Both the position numbers and the translations under genes were made by a program. Shown piece by piece: positions 1 through 7,200 of a stretch of 64,000 nt of DNA (its first letter is position 1; each line of letters starts with the position of its first letter). The stretch covers positions 310,001-374,000 of the forward strand of contig NZ_RAIR01000002.1 of the NCBI RefSeq assembly GCF_003625485.1, given 5' to 3'. The notes below the pieces were generated by a model that did not search any database, had not been told where the DNA came from, and was given only the letters and a program-made list of their open reading frames with translations. The DNA is from Butyrivibrio sp. CB08. GTDB taxonomy: Bacteria; Bacillota; Clostridia; Lachnospirales; Lachnospiraceae.

Positions 1-144
1 CATCTCAGCCCTGCCCTGAATGATCTTGTACATATCAAGGCACACTTCACCTTCCTGAACGATCATGGACTCGGCCGGAAAAGTAACTATGGCCTTACCT
101 TCAAACTTGTTATCACCTATAAGGTTATTATTACCGTCACCCAT
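1..144 (-). CDS. Cyclic-nucleotide-binding-domain protein, N-terminal fragment (cut by window edge)
   Basis: Only the first 48 codons are inside the window, read from an ATG at 144 behind a GAGAAGGAGA ribosome site. The peptide begins MGDGNNNLIGDNKFEGKAIV and continues with FPAES, IVQEGEV and MYKIIQGRAEM. The pattern of a Phe-Pro turn, an acidic Gly loop and a Tyr-x-Ile-x-x-Gly strand fits the start of a cNMP-binding beta barrel (Crp/Fnr or kinase regulatory type). The output domain lies outside the window, so regulator versus other effector cannot be decided. Confidence 0.55.
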   Translation of the reverse strand, partial: MGDGNNNLIGDNKFEGKAIVTFPAESMIVQEGEVCLDMYKIIQGRAEM

Positions 145-687
145 TTTATCTCCTTCTCAAATGACATTCTGATGTTCAATAGGGAAAAGAAATATTAACA
201 GTTTTTCAGATAATAATATCATACTATATTATTGAGTTTTGGGACATCATTTCCATTGTCTTCTTCATATTTTCTTCAAACTGATCTGCCCTCTGTCATT
301 TACAGTGAGCTAAGGAATAAAGTCATCTGTCCTGACAGCTTGTAGCATGTCAGAAATTGCTTCTGTTTTTTGATTTTGGGTCAAAAACGGCCTTTTTCAA
401 AAAGGGGGACCATTTTTCTAACAGTATATTGATAAATGCTATGCGCTTTATTGATGCCGCAGCATTTTTTCCAATGTTCCACCACGTATTTAGCGAAGGA
501 CTATGCATTTCGTGCAACTCAAAATGGTACCCCTTTTTCAAAAACCGCGATTTTCGCCCAAAACCAGCTAGCACTCCATGCAGAAATCCTTCTGCCGCAG
601 AAAAATGCCAACCCACAGGATAACTGTCACCCCACCGGATGGCATAGCTATCCATTACTGCTTGATTACTTAAATTCTTTTCTATCT
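145..687. other. Gene-poor intergenic stretch
   Basis: About 540 bases without a convincing gene. The left part, up to about 260, is AT-rich and probably carries the promoter of the minus-strand gene ending at the window edge; an extended -10-like TGATATTAT is readable on the minus strand. The right part holds the long inverted repeat described separately. Three overlapping frames of 88-113 codons are open here (350-691 minus, 357-623 plus, 436-729 plus). None has a good ribosome site or recognisable domain, and they overlay the inverted repeat, so I do not call them genes. Confidence 0.5.
374..563. repeat. Long imperfect inverted repeat, possible MITE-like element
   Basis: The 43-base arm at 374-416 and the reverse complement of 521-563 match at most positions. 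Both read TTTTGGG, then AAAA, a CG-rich centre, TTTTT, AAAAAGGGG and ACCATTTT; nine or so positions differ. A spacer of 104 bases separates the arms. Transcribed from either strand it would form a long interrupted hairpin. The frame open across it on the minus strand may be an accident of this symmetry. It could be a relic of a non-autonomous mobile element or a family-specific intergenic repeat. No clear target-site duplication was seen. Confidence 0.5.
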
Positions 688-1968
688 TCAATCTTCCACA
701 TACTTGTATCTTCTCATGAATCTGCTTGATGTAATGGTTATGACAATACCTGTGATAGCCAGGATAAACATCATAAGAGCTGCTCCTGATCCCTTGCCTG
801 TTCCAAAGACACCTGTCCAGAATGCACTACCACTCTTTACTTCCATGAATGGCTCGCAGATATGGTCCACGAAGAAGCCACCAAGGAAAAGACCTATTGG
901 AATGGTAAAGAACTGCAGAGTATTTCTGCAGGCGTATACTCTTCCCTGAAGTTCGACTGGAACTGAATTACGCATGATAACATTCTGATTAGCTGCCATC
1001 AGTGGAACCAGCGCCCAGCCAAGGAACTGTCCGAAGCACCACACAACCGGATTTCTTGAAAATGCCAGAAGGAAGTTCTCTGTTCCAAGGGAAAAGAGCA
1101 TTGTAAGGTATATTACTCTTACCCTGTCCTTGGGCTTTGGCAGAACAGTTGGAAGAAAGCTCCCAATAACCATGGCTATTCCTGAGCATGCTGTAACCAC
1201 GCCAAGAACATTATTTCCCTGTCTTGGAATTACAAGAGCAGGAAGTACTGCATCAAAGCTTGAAGCTGTAAGGTTAACACCTGCCATAAACAGTATCACG
1301 TGAAGTACCAGAGGGTTCTGTTTTAAAAACACAAGTCCCTCTTTAGCAAGTACCAGTACGTTCTCACTCTTTCCATTACCAGTCTCAATCTCAGGAAGCT
1401 TAATGAACAAAAGAAGTGCCAGAAAAGCAATTCCAAATGTCACAAGGTCAACTCCTATAACAGCATCAAGGCCCGCAATACCATATAATGCTGCTGCAAT
1501 AAGTGGATTTCCAATTGAGATAAGTGAACGTGAAAGAGACATAAGTCCACTGGTCTTCTGGTACTCATCCTTAGGTACGATCAGCGTATTTGCTACTTCA
1601 GAAGCCGGCTGCTGAACCGTGTTCATAAGACCTGAGAACATGTTGATGGCATACAGATGCCACATGCTAAGAAGGTCTGTCTTGTAGAGGACAAATACCA
1701 AAACTGTTGTAAGTGCCGCCATAAGATCGCAGACAAGCATGGTTTTCTTTTTATCGAACTTATCTGTGAGAGCCCCTGCAAAAATGCTCATGATAACATA
1801 TGGTGCATAGGTGCAGATTGAAAGCGACGCTGTACTAAGTGCTGAGCCTGTCTTTTCATAAATCCACAGTGTCAGCGCAAACTGTGTCATGGCGCTTCCA
1901 AGCTGTGACAGGCTCTGGGTACTCCAAAGTATGTAAAAGTCTCTAAGTTTCATTATTCTGTTTTTCAT
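688..1968 (-). CDS. MFS exporter (drug-efflux type)
   Basis: A 426-residue major facilitator protein with about 12 hydrophobic segments, located in the cytoplasmic membrane and likely driven by the proton gradient. The N-terminal half has LWSTQSLSQLGSAMTQFAL, then the loop motif LTDKFDKKK between TM2 and TM3, as in MFS multidrug and macrolide-type exporters (MefA-like relatives). The start is set at ATG 1968, eight bases after AAGGAGC; an in-frame TTG seven codons upstream would overlap that ribosome site. It lies downstream of a MATE exporter gene and a 13-codon leader ORF whose sequence can pair with this gene's ribosome site, so expression is probably controlled at translation. The substrate cannot be told from sequence. 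Confidence 0.85.
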   Translation of the reverse strand: MKNRIMKLRDFYILWSTQSLSQLGSAMTQFALTLWIYEKTGSALSTASLSICTYAPYVIMSIFAGALTDKFDKKKTMLVCDLMAALTTVLVFVLYKTDLLSMWHLYAINMFSGLMNTVQQPASEVANTLIVPKDEYQKTSGLMSLSRSLISIGNPLIAAALYGIAGLDAVIGVDLVTFGIAFLALLLFIKLPEIETGNGKSENVLVLAKEGLVFLKQNPLVLHVILFMAGVNLTASSFDAVLPALVIPRQGNNVLGVVTACSGIAMVIGSFLPTVLPKPKDRVRVIYLTMLFSLGTENFLLAFSRNPVVWCFGQFLGWALVPLMAANQNVIMRNSVPVELQGRVYACRNTLQFFTIPIGLFLGGFFVDHICEPFMEVKSGSAFWTGVFGTGKGSGAALMMFILAITGIVITITSSRFMRRYKYVED

Positions 1969-1976
1969 TTTTCTTC

Positions 1977-2023
1977 GCTCCTTTTTCAAACAATTACTTC
2001 AGTGAAAAAGGAGCTCTTGCTCC
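1977..2023 (-). promoter_or_regulatory. Competing RNA hairpins over the MFS ribosome-binding site
   Basis: On the minus-strand RNA, GCUCCUUUUUCA (2014-2003) is perfectly complementary over 12 bases to UGAAAAAGGAGC (1988-1977), which contains the ribosome site of the MFS gene; the loop is 14 bases and contains the leader stop codon. The same GCUCC can instead pair with GGAGC at 2023-2019 across an AAGA loop, and that shorter hairpin is followed by five U. Mutually exclusive hairpins, one hiding the ribosome site, inside and after a short ORF are the layout of translational attenuators such as those of erm and cat genes. No measurement supports it yet. Confidence 0.6.
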
Positions 2024-2035
2024 GCAAATAGACAT
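1994..2035 (-). CDS. Putative leader peptide MSICGARAPFSLK of the MFS exporter
   Basis: Thirteen codons from ATG 2035 to TAA 1994, preceded at seven bases by a near-perfect AAGGAGGA ribosome site, which is much stronger than chance would give such a short frame. It sits between the MATE and MFS genes, 25 bases before the MFS start. The Arg-Ala-Pro triplet at residues 7-9 resembles the core of known arrest peptides (RAGP in SecM, RAPP in the Apd family). A ribosome paused at Ala8/Pro9 would cover the RNA arm at 2014-2003 and so free the MFS ribosome site. The function is inferred from layout only. Confidence 0.55.
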   Translation of the reverse strand: MSICGARAPFSLK

Positions 2036-2070
2036 TGCTTTTTCCTCCTTGTTAATTTGCTTTATAAGTC

Positions 2071-3480
2071 TCACGAGGCCTTTGCGGTCTCGAAGCTTGC
2101 ATTCTCATCTGCAAGATTGTGGAGCCAGCGCTCTTTTTTCATCCAGATATGGAATACTACAATCTTGACGATATCCAAAAACTTAACTGTCATATACATC
2201 TGGACAGGTCCTATATCTGTGAACCTTCCAAGTACAAAGAGCATCGGAAGCATGATCAGAATAGTAAGTGACGCATCTGCATAAGCTCCCATTTTTGTAT
2301 CTCCACCTGCCCTTGAAACTGCCTGCTGAGCGTTCATATAAACCCAGACCGGCATAAAGAAGGACATTAAAATTACCATGCTCCTTGAGATTGCAATGGC
2401 GTTGTCTGAAAGCCTTCCAAAAGCTATTGGAATGATGAGGGTTGTGGCAAAGCCTACAAGAGTCATCATGCATCCAAATACAAAAGATCCGGAAAGCAGC
2501 CAGTTCTTTTTCTGTCTGGCCTCCTCAAGGTTTCCTTCTCCAAGAGTCTTACCAATGATCACGCTGGTGGCTGAGTAGATTCCGCTAAATGCCACAAAGA
2601 ACAGGTTTGCAATGGCAAAGCTTGAAGCCATGCCGGATACTACATCTGCTCCTCCTCTTCCGTTGTAGATGGCAGAGGTAATGGTCTCAGACAGTACCCA
2701 GGTCATCTCGCAAAAGAGCATCATGGCGCCCTTCTTCATGATCTGGGAAAAGAGCTTTAGGTCCACCATAAAGTCTCTTGTAAATTTCACTGCAAACTCA
2801 GGCCTGGTCTTAAAATAGATCCCAGCGAATATCAGAAACTCAAGAGTTCTTGATATTACTGTTGCATAGGCTGCTCCCGCAACTCCAAGAGCAGGAAGAC
2901 CAAGATGTCCATATATCAAAAGGTAGTTAAACACTGTGTTGGTAAGTGTTGCAATTATAGTAACAACCAGTGGTGTCTTAACCTTACCCATATCCCTTAA
3001 GGAACTGGCTATACAAACAGATCCGATAAAGGGTGGTCCTATGATGGACATGATCCTGATGTACTTAACACCTTCATCAAGAATCACTGCTGCCTGGGTG
3101 TTTCCCATTACCATAAGTGAAAGGACCTGCCTTGGATATATAAGACAAACCATAAAGTATGGTATCAGAATGATCAGTCCCATGATCAGCTTGAACATGA
3201 ATGCCTGCTGCATTCCGCCCTTGTCCTTCGCGCCAAAATACTGGGTTAAAAAAATACCTCCTGCCATGCAGGTGGTATTTGCAAATACAATAAATACGAA
3301 CATTACCTGCCCAGCCACGTTAACTCCTGACATGGACACATCTCCAAGTCCCGATACCATAAAGTTATCAATAAGTGATACCAGGCTCTGGATGAGTTGC
3401 TGTAGCATTATGGGAACTGCCAGAGCTAATGCACTTTTATAAAATTTCCAATCTCCAAACAAAGACTTTTTTTCTGTCAT
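2071..3480 (-). CDS. MATE-family multidrug/sodium-type exporter
   Basis: A 469-residue MatE protein with two repeats of about six membrane segments; typical family length. The first repeat begins FYKSALALAVPIMLQQLIQS, followed by the SLIDNFMVSGLG segment, which matches the conserved MATE start (P-x-x-x-x-x-L, then D-x-x-m-v-g). The second half begins with KKGAMMLFCEMTWVLSETIT. It probably exports cationic compounds using a sodium or proton gradient. ATG 3480 is chosen because GGAG lies nine bases upstream; the frame also allows a TTG one codon earlier. It is probably co-transcribed with the MFS exporter downstream, through the attenuator-like spacer. The substrate is unknown. Confidence 0.88.
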   Translation of the reverse strand: MTEKKSLFGDWKFYKSALALAVPIMLQQLIQSLVSLIDNFMVSGLGDVSMSGVNVAGQVMFVFIVFANTTCMAGGIFLTQYFGAKDKGGMQQAFMFKLIMGLIILIPYFMVCLIYPRQVLSLMVMGNTQAAVILDEGVKYIRIMSIIGPPFIGSVCIASSLRDMGKVKTPLVVTIIATLTNTVFNYLLIYGHLGLPALGVAGAAYATVISRTLEFLIFAGIYFKTRPEFAVKFTRDFMVDLKLFSQIMKKGAMMLFCEMTWVLSETITSAIYNGRGGADVVSGMASSFAIANLFFVAFSGIYSATSVIIGKTLGEGNLEEARQKKNWLLSGSFVFGCMMTLVGFATTLIIPIAFGRLSDNAIAISRSMVILMSFFMPVWVYMNAQQAVSRAGGDTKMGAYADASLTILIMLPMLFVLGRFTDIGPVQMYMTVKFLDIVKIVVFHIWMKKERWLHNLADENASFETAKAS

Positions 3481-3498
3481 CAAAAATCACTCCAAACA

Positions 3499-3726
3499 TC
3501 ATTCAAAAACCTTCTGAGGCCATTTACAGATACCAACCTCAAGAGCGGTTTCTTCCTTCAAATGAAAATCTGCATACTTGCAGTACCAGCATCCCTTGAT
3601 GCTTGGGATCGCTCCTTCTCTTGGTGTATATGCAGGACATCTATCGTCAGGCCAAACACTTCCATCTCGCTTTGGCACGTCATAAACGGTTTCTTTATTG
3701 TTATTATTGCTGTCTTTAGTTTCCAT
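3499..3726 (-). CDS. Small four-cysteine protein of unknown function
   Basis: 75 residues from ATG 3726, which follows AGGAGGG at a good distance; a longer frame from 3783 has no ribosome site and would start inside the upstream terminator. The N-terminus is Asn/Lys-rich and polar. The C-terminal half has Cys30, then GCWYC (Cys46, Cys49), then GICKWP (Cys67): C-x15-C-x2-C-x17-C. That spacing suits one bound zinc or an iron-sulfur site. It lies 18 bases before the MATE gene and just after the terminator of the sensor kinase, so it may head the exporter operon. I do not recognise the family. Confidence 0.6.
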   Translation of the reverse strand: METKDSNNNNKETVYDVPKRDGSVWPDDRCPAYTPREGAIPSIKGCWYCKYADFHLKEETALEVGICKWPQKVFE

Positions 3727-3761
3727 GTTTCTCCCTCCTGAGGATAATCTATCACAAGAAA

Positions 3762-3800
3762 AAAACAGGCCCCATAATTTCACTTATTTGGGCCTGTTTT
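3762..3800 (-). terminator. Rho-independent terminator after the sensor kinase gene
   Basis: On the minus strand AAAACAGGCCC pairs with GGGCCTGTTTT across a 17-base loop, followed by a run of T. It lies 10 bases past the kinase stop and separates that operon from the small Cys4 gene. Confidence 0.85.
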
Positions 3801-3809
3801 ACACTGATT

Positions 3810-5429
3810 CTATCCTATGATCATTCTAACTTTGAACCTTCCATCCTCAGCTATATATCTGATCTCGCTGCCTGTTTTTTCAGCGAAAGCTATGACGCTT
3901 TTTGTTCCAATTCCATGGCCCTGTTCATTGGTTATTGGATGTCCGTCCTCATCCAGCTCAACCTGTCCAATGCAGGAATTAACAATTTCCAAAAGAAGCT
4001 GATCCTTGAACTTGGCAGTAAGCTCAATAAATCGCTCTGACTCTGGAACCTCCTCGCAGGCGTGGATAGCATTCTCAAAGAGGTTACTAACTGCTATAGC
4101 AAGCTGCATCTCATCAACACCCGGTTCATACGGGATGTTAGTTGCAACAGAAGTCTTGATTCCTTTCCTCTCAGCCATAGTTACATAGTGCATGAGAGCC
4201 GCGTTGACCGTTGCGTTTTCGCAGTATCTCTTGGCTGACCTTGGTTCCTGGGAAAGTCTCTCCTGAAGGCACTCCCTCGCTTCTTCAACCTTGCCGTCCT
4301 GAATAAGAGAAAGCAGAAGCGCCTCAAAGTGTCTTCTGTCATGACGCATAGTCCTGTCCTGATTCATCAGCTCCTCTGTAGTAAGAAGACGCTCTTTCAT
4401 GTTGTTGGCAGCCATCTCAATGATGGCAGCGTCTGCCTTAAGCTTGTACTCTCTCTGCTTAAGAACTGTTGTGTCGACCAGAGCATAGAGCTTACCAAAA
4501 CTCTCTCCGTCGTCAAAAAGCTCTTTTTCCTCAGGAGTGTAATACCTGTCCTGGAAGGTTATGGTATCGCCTTTGATGATAGCCTCCTGGATCTCAGTCA
4601 CAACACTCTCCGGATCCTTAACTATGTCAGGATAAAGAACCTTGGCATGCTGATTGTAGTACTGGATCTGGCCTTCAGAATCAACGGCGATAACGCCCTC
4701 TGCCAGAGTATCAATGATGTACTCCCTTGCCAGATCTATGATTCCAAGAAGGTTGTATCTGAAGATCGCTATGAACATAGCCACAGTTACAGCCACGTTA
4801 CCAAATACCGAAACATCGAAGGTGTAGGTAACCGGGAATATGTGAGATACCTGAACCAGATACAGCGCGGTCTCAACAAGATAACCTGCGACTATGATCC
4901 AGATGCGCTTTTTTGCTGTACCACTGGTGTGCTTTCTAAGGGACTTAAACATCCAGAAGAGAATAAAAGCAATTGCAATGATCTGGTACTGCATAAAGAA
5001 TGCATGGACAATTCCGCTCTGGTGAAGAAGAATCGGGAACATTCCGTTAGTGTTAAATATTGTTTTGGTGTAGTACAGATTGTGGTTAGGCATTGTGAAG
5101 ATTATTCCATAGGTCACAATGTCGATAAGAACAAAGATCCTTACAATCACCTGCGGGATCCTTATGTGACACAGCTCAACTGTGAACATGAACAGCGAAA
5201 ACAAAATCCACACTCTTCCTGCATATGAGAACTTAAGGGAAGCCATGTACTCGCCCTTAGTCTTTGAAAGCAGCTGCGCCAGATATCCGATATTGTTGAT
5301 TATCATCACAAAGCAGTTCATGAACAGATAAGCATGAAGCCTGCTCTTCATATTTCGAAATACAATAAAGCTCTCAGTAAAGAGCCCGAGGATACTAAGG
5401 ACAAGTATCGCCAAAAGAAAGTCATGCAT
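3810..5429 (-). CDS. 7TM sensor histidine kinase, GHKL type
   Basis: 539 residues. The N-terminal 230 form about seven membrane segments resembling the HisKA_7TM sensor region. Residues 236-330 form a PAS-like domain (DTLAEGVIAVDSEGQIQYYN). The phosphorylated histidine is in MRHDRRHF (His363), the H-box of the LytS/AgrC-type family, and the ATPase has NLFENAIHA as N-box and GHGIGTKS as G-box. It would phosphorylate the LytTR regulator encoded 17 bases upstream. The kinase follows the regulator on one transcript and ends in a strong terminator. The N-terminal membrane domain presumably senses an envelope or small-molecule signal; the ligand is not visible. Confidence 0.87.
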   Translation of the reverse strand: MHDFLLAILVLSILGLFTESFIVFRNMKSRLHAYLFMNCFVMIINNIGYLAQLLSKTKGEYMASLKFSYAGRVWILFSLFMFTVELCHIRIPQVIVRIFVLIDIVTYGIIFTMPNHNLYYTKTIFNTNGMFPILLHQSGIVHAFFMQYQIIAIAFILFWMFKSLRKHTSGTAKKRIWIIVAGYLVETALYLVQVSHIFPVTYTFDVSVFGNVAVTVAMFIAIFRYNLLGIIDLAREYIIDTLAEGVIAVDSEGQIQYYNQHAKVLYPDIVKDPESVVTEIQEAIIKGDTITFQDRYYTPEEKELFDDGESFGKLYALVDTTVLKQREYKLKADAAIIEMAANNMKERLLTTEELMNQDRTMRHDRRHFEALLLSLIQDGKVEEARECLQERLSQEPRSAKRYCENATVNAALMHYVTMAERKGIKTSVATNIPYEPGVDEMQLAIAVSNLFENAIHACEEVPESERFIELTAKFKDQLLLEIVNSCIGQVELDEDGHPITNEQGHGIGTKSVIAFAEKTGSEIRYIAEDGRFKVRMIIG

Positions 5430-5446
5430 CCTGTCATCCTCCGCTC

Positions 5447-6196
5447 TTAGAATCTGTAATCCATGTAGCTGTCCATAACCTCAGCGTACCTGCTCTTTGT
5501 GACAGGAATCTGCTCTCCGCCCCTAAGGGTGATATCGGTTTTGGTAAGCTTATCTATGGCAGCCACGCTGACAGCCAGTGACTCGTGGCAGCGCACAAAC
5601 TCTTTTCCCGAATGGTTCTCAGCAAGATACTCCGCAAAGCCAATTCTTAAGGTTGGTGTGGAGATCACATCGCCGTTGTCCATGTGATATGACACCACGT
5701 GGTTTCGATACTCGATATAAAGGATCTCATCAAGACGAAGGGTCTGCATTCCGCCCTTGACCTTGATGGAAATGCTCTTCTCATTGGAGATGTCCACCCT
5801 GTCGATAGCCATATCCAGTGTATTAAAGAGCTTCTCTTTATCTATTGGCTTAACAATATAGTTTATGGGATTAACGTCGAATGACTCCAGGGCAAAAGAG
5901 CTCTCGGAAGTCGCAAAGATTATCTGGGCATCCGGCTGATTCCAGCGAAGTTCCCTTGCAGCCTGGATCCCGGTTACCATTGGCATTACGATATCGAGGA
6001 TATAGATGTGAGGCCTGAAGTGCTCACACTCCTCTATAAGGGCGTCCGGATGGTCAAAGACCTTAACCTCAGCCTTAATACTTCTGTCCTTTAAATACTC
6101 GTCTACAAACCCCTGTACTCTCTCTCTGTCTGTCTTGTCATCATCACAGATTGCTATGCGAAGTGATGAATCTCTTGATAGTTCCTTCTCAGCCAT
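5447..6196 (-). CDS. LytTR-family response regulator
   Basis: 249 residues: receiver domain 10-130 with IAICDDD, phospho-acceptor Asp68 in YILDIVMP and Lys in NYIVKPI, then a LytTR DNA-binding domain 140-248 (MQTLRLDEILYIEY, FVRCHESLAVSV). LytTR proteins bind paired short repeats upstream of targets, often virulence, bacteriocin or cell-wall genes. It is the first gene of a two-gene operon with the 7TM kinase and has its own promoter. Start ATG 6196 follows GGGGG at four bases, a rather short spacing. Confidence 0.9.
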   Translation of the reverse strand: MAEKELSRDSSLRIAICDDDKTDRERVQGFVDEYLKDRSIKAEVKVFDHPDALIEECEHFRPHIYILDIVMPMVTGIQAARELRWNQPDAQIIFATSESSFALESFDVNPINYIVKPIDKEKLFNTLDMAIDRVDISNEKSISIKVKGGMQTLRLDEILYIEYRNHVVSYHMDNGDVISTPTLRIGFAEYLAENHSGKEFVRCHESLAVSVAAIDKLTKTDITLRGGEQIPVTKSRYAEVMDSYMDYRF

Positions 6197-6234
6197 AATG
6201 CCCCCTGAAAGATTTAATAAAACGCTCTGCTACT

Positions 6235-6263
6235 ATTATAGCATCAACTTAGTTACCTTCTAA
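6235..6263 (-). promoter_or_regulatory. Promoter of the LytTR two-component operon
   Basis: The minus strand carries a perfect TATAAT (6240-6235) with a poor -35 TTAGAA 17 bases upstream. It is about 40 bases before the regulator start and faces away from the plus-strand promoter near 6350. Confidence 0.5.
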
Positions 6264-6346
6264 GATTAGAATAACAATGAATAAAGTTTTCCCATAAATA
6301 TACACTTAAGATTAGCTAATTTACACTGATTTACATGGAAAAAATG

Positions 6347-6355
6347 TGAGATAAT
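6347..6355 (+). promoter_or_regulatory. Extended -10 promoter of the small plus-strand gene
   Basis: TGAGATAAT is an extended -10 (TG-n-GATAAT) about 35 bases before the ATG at 6389. No good -35 is seen, which extended -10 promoters do not need. Confidence 0.5.
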
Positions 6356-6388
6356 GATAGAGAAATTTAGAAGTAAGGAGATGCAAAA

Positions 6389-6586
6389 ATGAATATACAT
6401 TTATGCAAGGGAGATGAGACTTTAGAGCAGGCTCTTGAGTACATCAATTCCCATGACAAAGATAACAGGAAATACACCTTTGATAAGGAGGCAGACAGAT
6501 GCTACATCGGTGATGAAGCTTTTTCCACTGCCCCGGTTCTTATCAATTACAAGAATACCTACTACGCTCTTCATGAAGTAGAGTAA
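6389..6586 (+). CDS. Small protein of unknown function, lone plus-strand gene
   Basis: 65 residues starting MNIHLCKGDETLEQALEYIN, with AAGGAG eight bases before the ATG and a promoter in front, so it is probably real. It is acidic, has no membrane segment or signal peptide, and looks like a compact alpha/beta fold: predicted helix (TLEQALEYINSH), then two strands around FDKEADRCYIGDEAF and PVLINYKNTYYALHEVE. It is divergent from the LytTR operon and convergent with the histidine phosphatase gene. I do not recognise it. No clear terminator lies in the 23 bases between it and the phosphatase stop. Confidence 0.65.
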   Translation: MNIHLCKGDETLEQALEYINSHDKDNRKYTFDKEADRCYIGDEAFSTAPVLINYKNTYYALHEVE

Positions 6587-6609
6587 AAAAACTTAAGGCT
6601 TACGTCAGC

Positions 6610-7185
6610 TCACTGAATATCCTCAATGAGTCTGTGCTTGCCATCAATGGATTCGTAAACAAATATCTCGCAGTTCTTGGGCCTTGGGCGCCAGATGATA
6701 CCGCTCTTCTTGCTCTCAAGGTAACCTCTTATAGGTCTTATGATACCGCCGTGACAGGCAACCAGTACTGTTTCGTAGTCATGCTGTAAAAGCTCTTCGA
6801 TGAAAGAAGCTGTCCTGGCCCTCATCTCTTTAATGGTCTCAACCCCTTCTGGAGCCGGGAAGATCTCTGGAAGGGACCAGTAAGCCATCATCTTAAGGCC
6901 TGTGCCATAGTAATTCATAAGCTCATATTTACCAAAGTTCGCCTCGATGATCCTCTCGTCAGTGATGACCTCTTCTTCGCTGACATCGCCTATTATGGAA
7001 GCAGTCTTTACAGCCCTTACAAGGGGACTTGAATATACTGCGTCGAACTTAATGTCTCCAAGCTGCTGCCTTCTGGCTGTGGCCTGGGCTATTCCCACAT
7101 CGTTAAGTGGAATATCGCTTCTGCCCTGCATCATTCTCTTTTTGTTATAGTCAGTCTGTCCATGTCTGGTCAGATATATCTTCAT
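6610..7185 (-). CDS. Histidine phosphatase (phosphoglycerate-mutase superfamily)
   Basis: 191 residues with the RHG active-site motif near the start (LTRHGQTDYN, His8), the Arg of the MMQGRSDIPLN segment, and the second catalytic His in VLVACHGGIIRP. Length and motifs fit the CobC/GpmB-type branch. Substrates in this branch range from phosphoglycerate to nucleotide and cobalamin precursors, so the exact reaction is open. It is the last gene of the murE-to-rsgA operon, 15 bases after rsgA, where many Firmicutes have rpe and a thiamine pyrophosphokinase gene. Confidence 0.82.
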   Translation of the reverse strand: MKIYLTRHGQTDYNKKRMMQGRSDIPLNDVGIAQATARRQQLGDIKFDAVYSSPLVRAVKTASIIGDVSEEEVITDERIIEANFGKYELMNYYGTGLKMMAYWSLPEIFPAPEGVETIKEMRARTASFIEELLQHDYETVLVACHGGIIRPIRGYLESKKSGIIWRPRPKNCEIFVYESIDGKHRLIEDIQ

Positions 7186-7200
7186 GCTGTAAATCTCCTG

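Noticed and set aside
350..691. 113-codon frame on the minus strand in the intergenic gap
   Set aside because: It spans the inverted repeat, has no ribosome site and no recognisable domain; kept only as a repeat.
2936..3442. 168-codon plus-strand frame
   Set aside because: Shadow of the MATE gene on the opposite strand.
4329..5228. 299-codon open frame on the plus strand
   Set aside because: It lies fully antisense to the 7TM kinase gene, has no ribosome site or domain, and is Cys/Ser/His-rich in the way of antisense translations.
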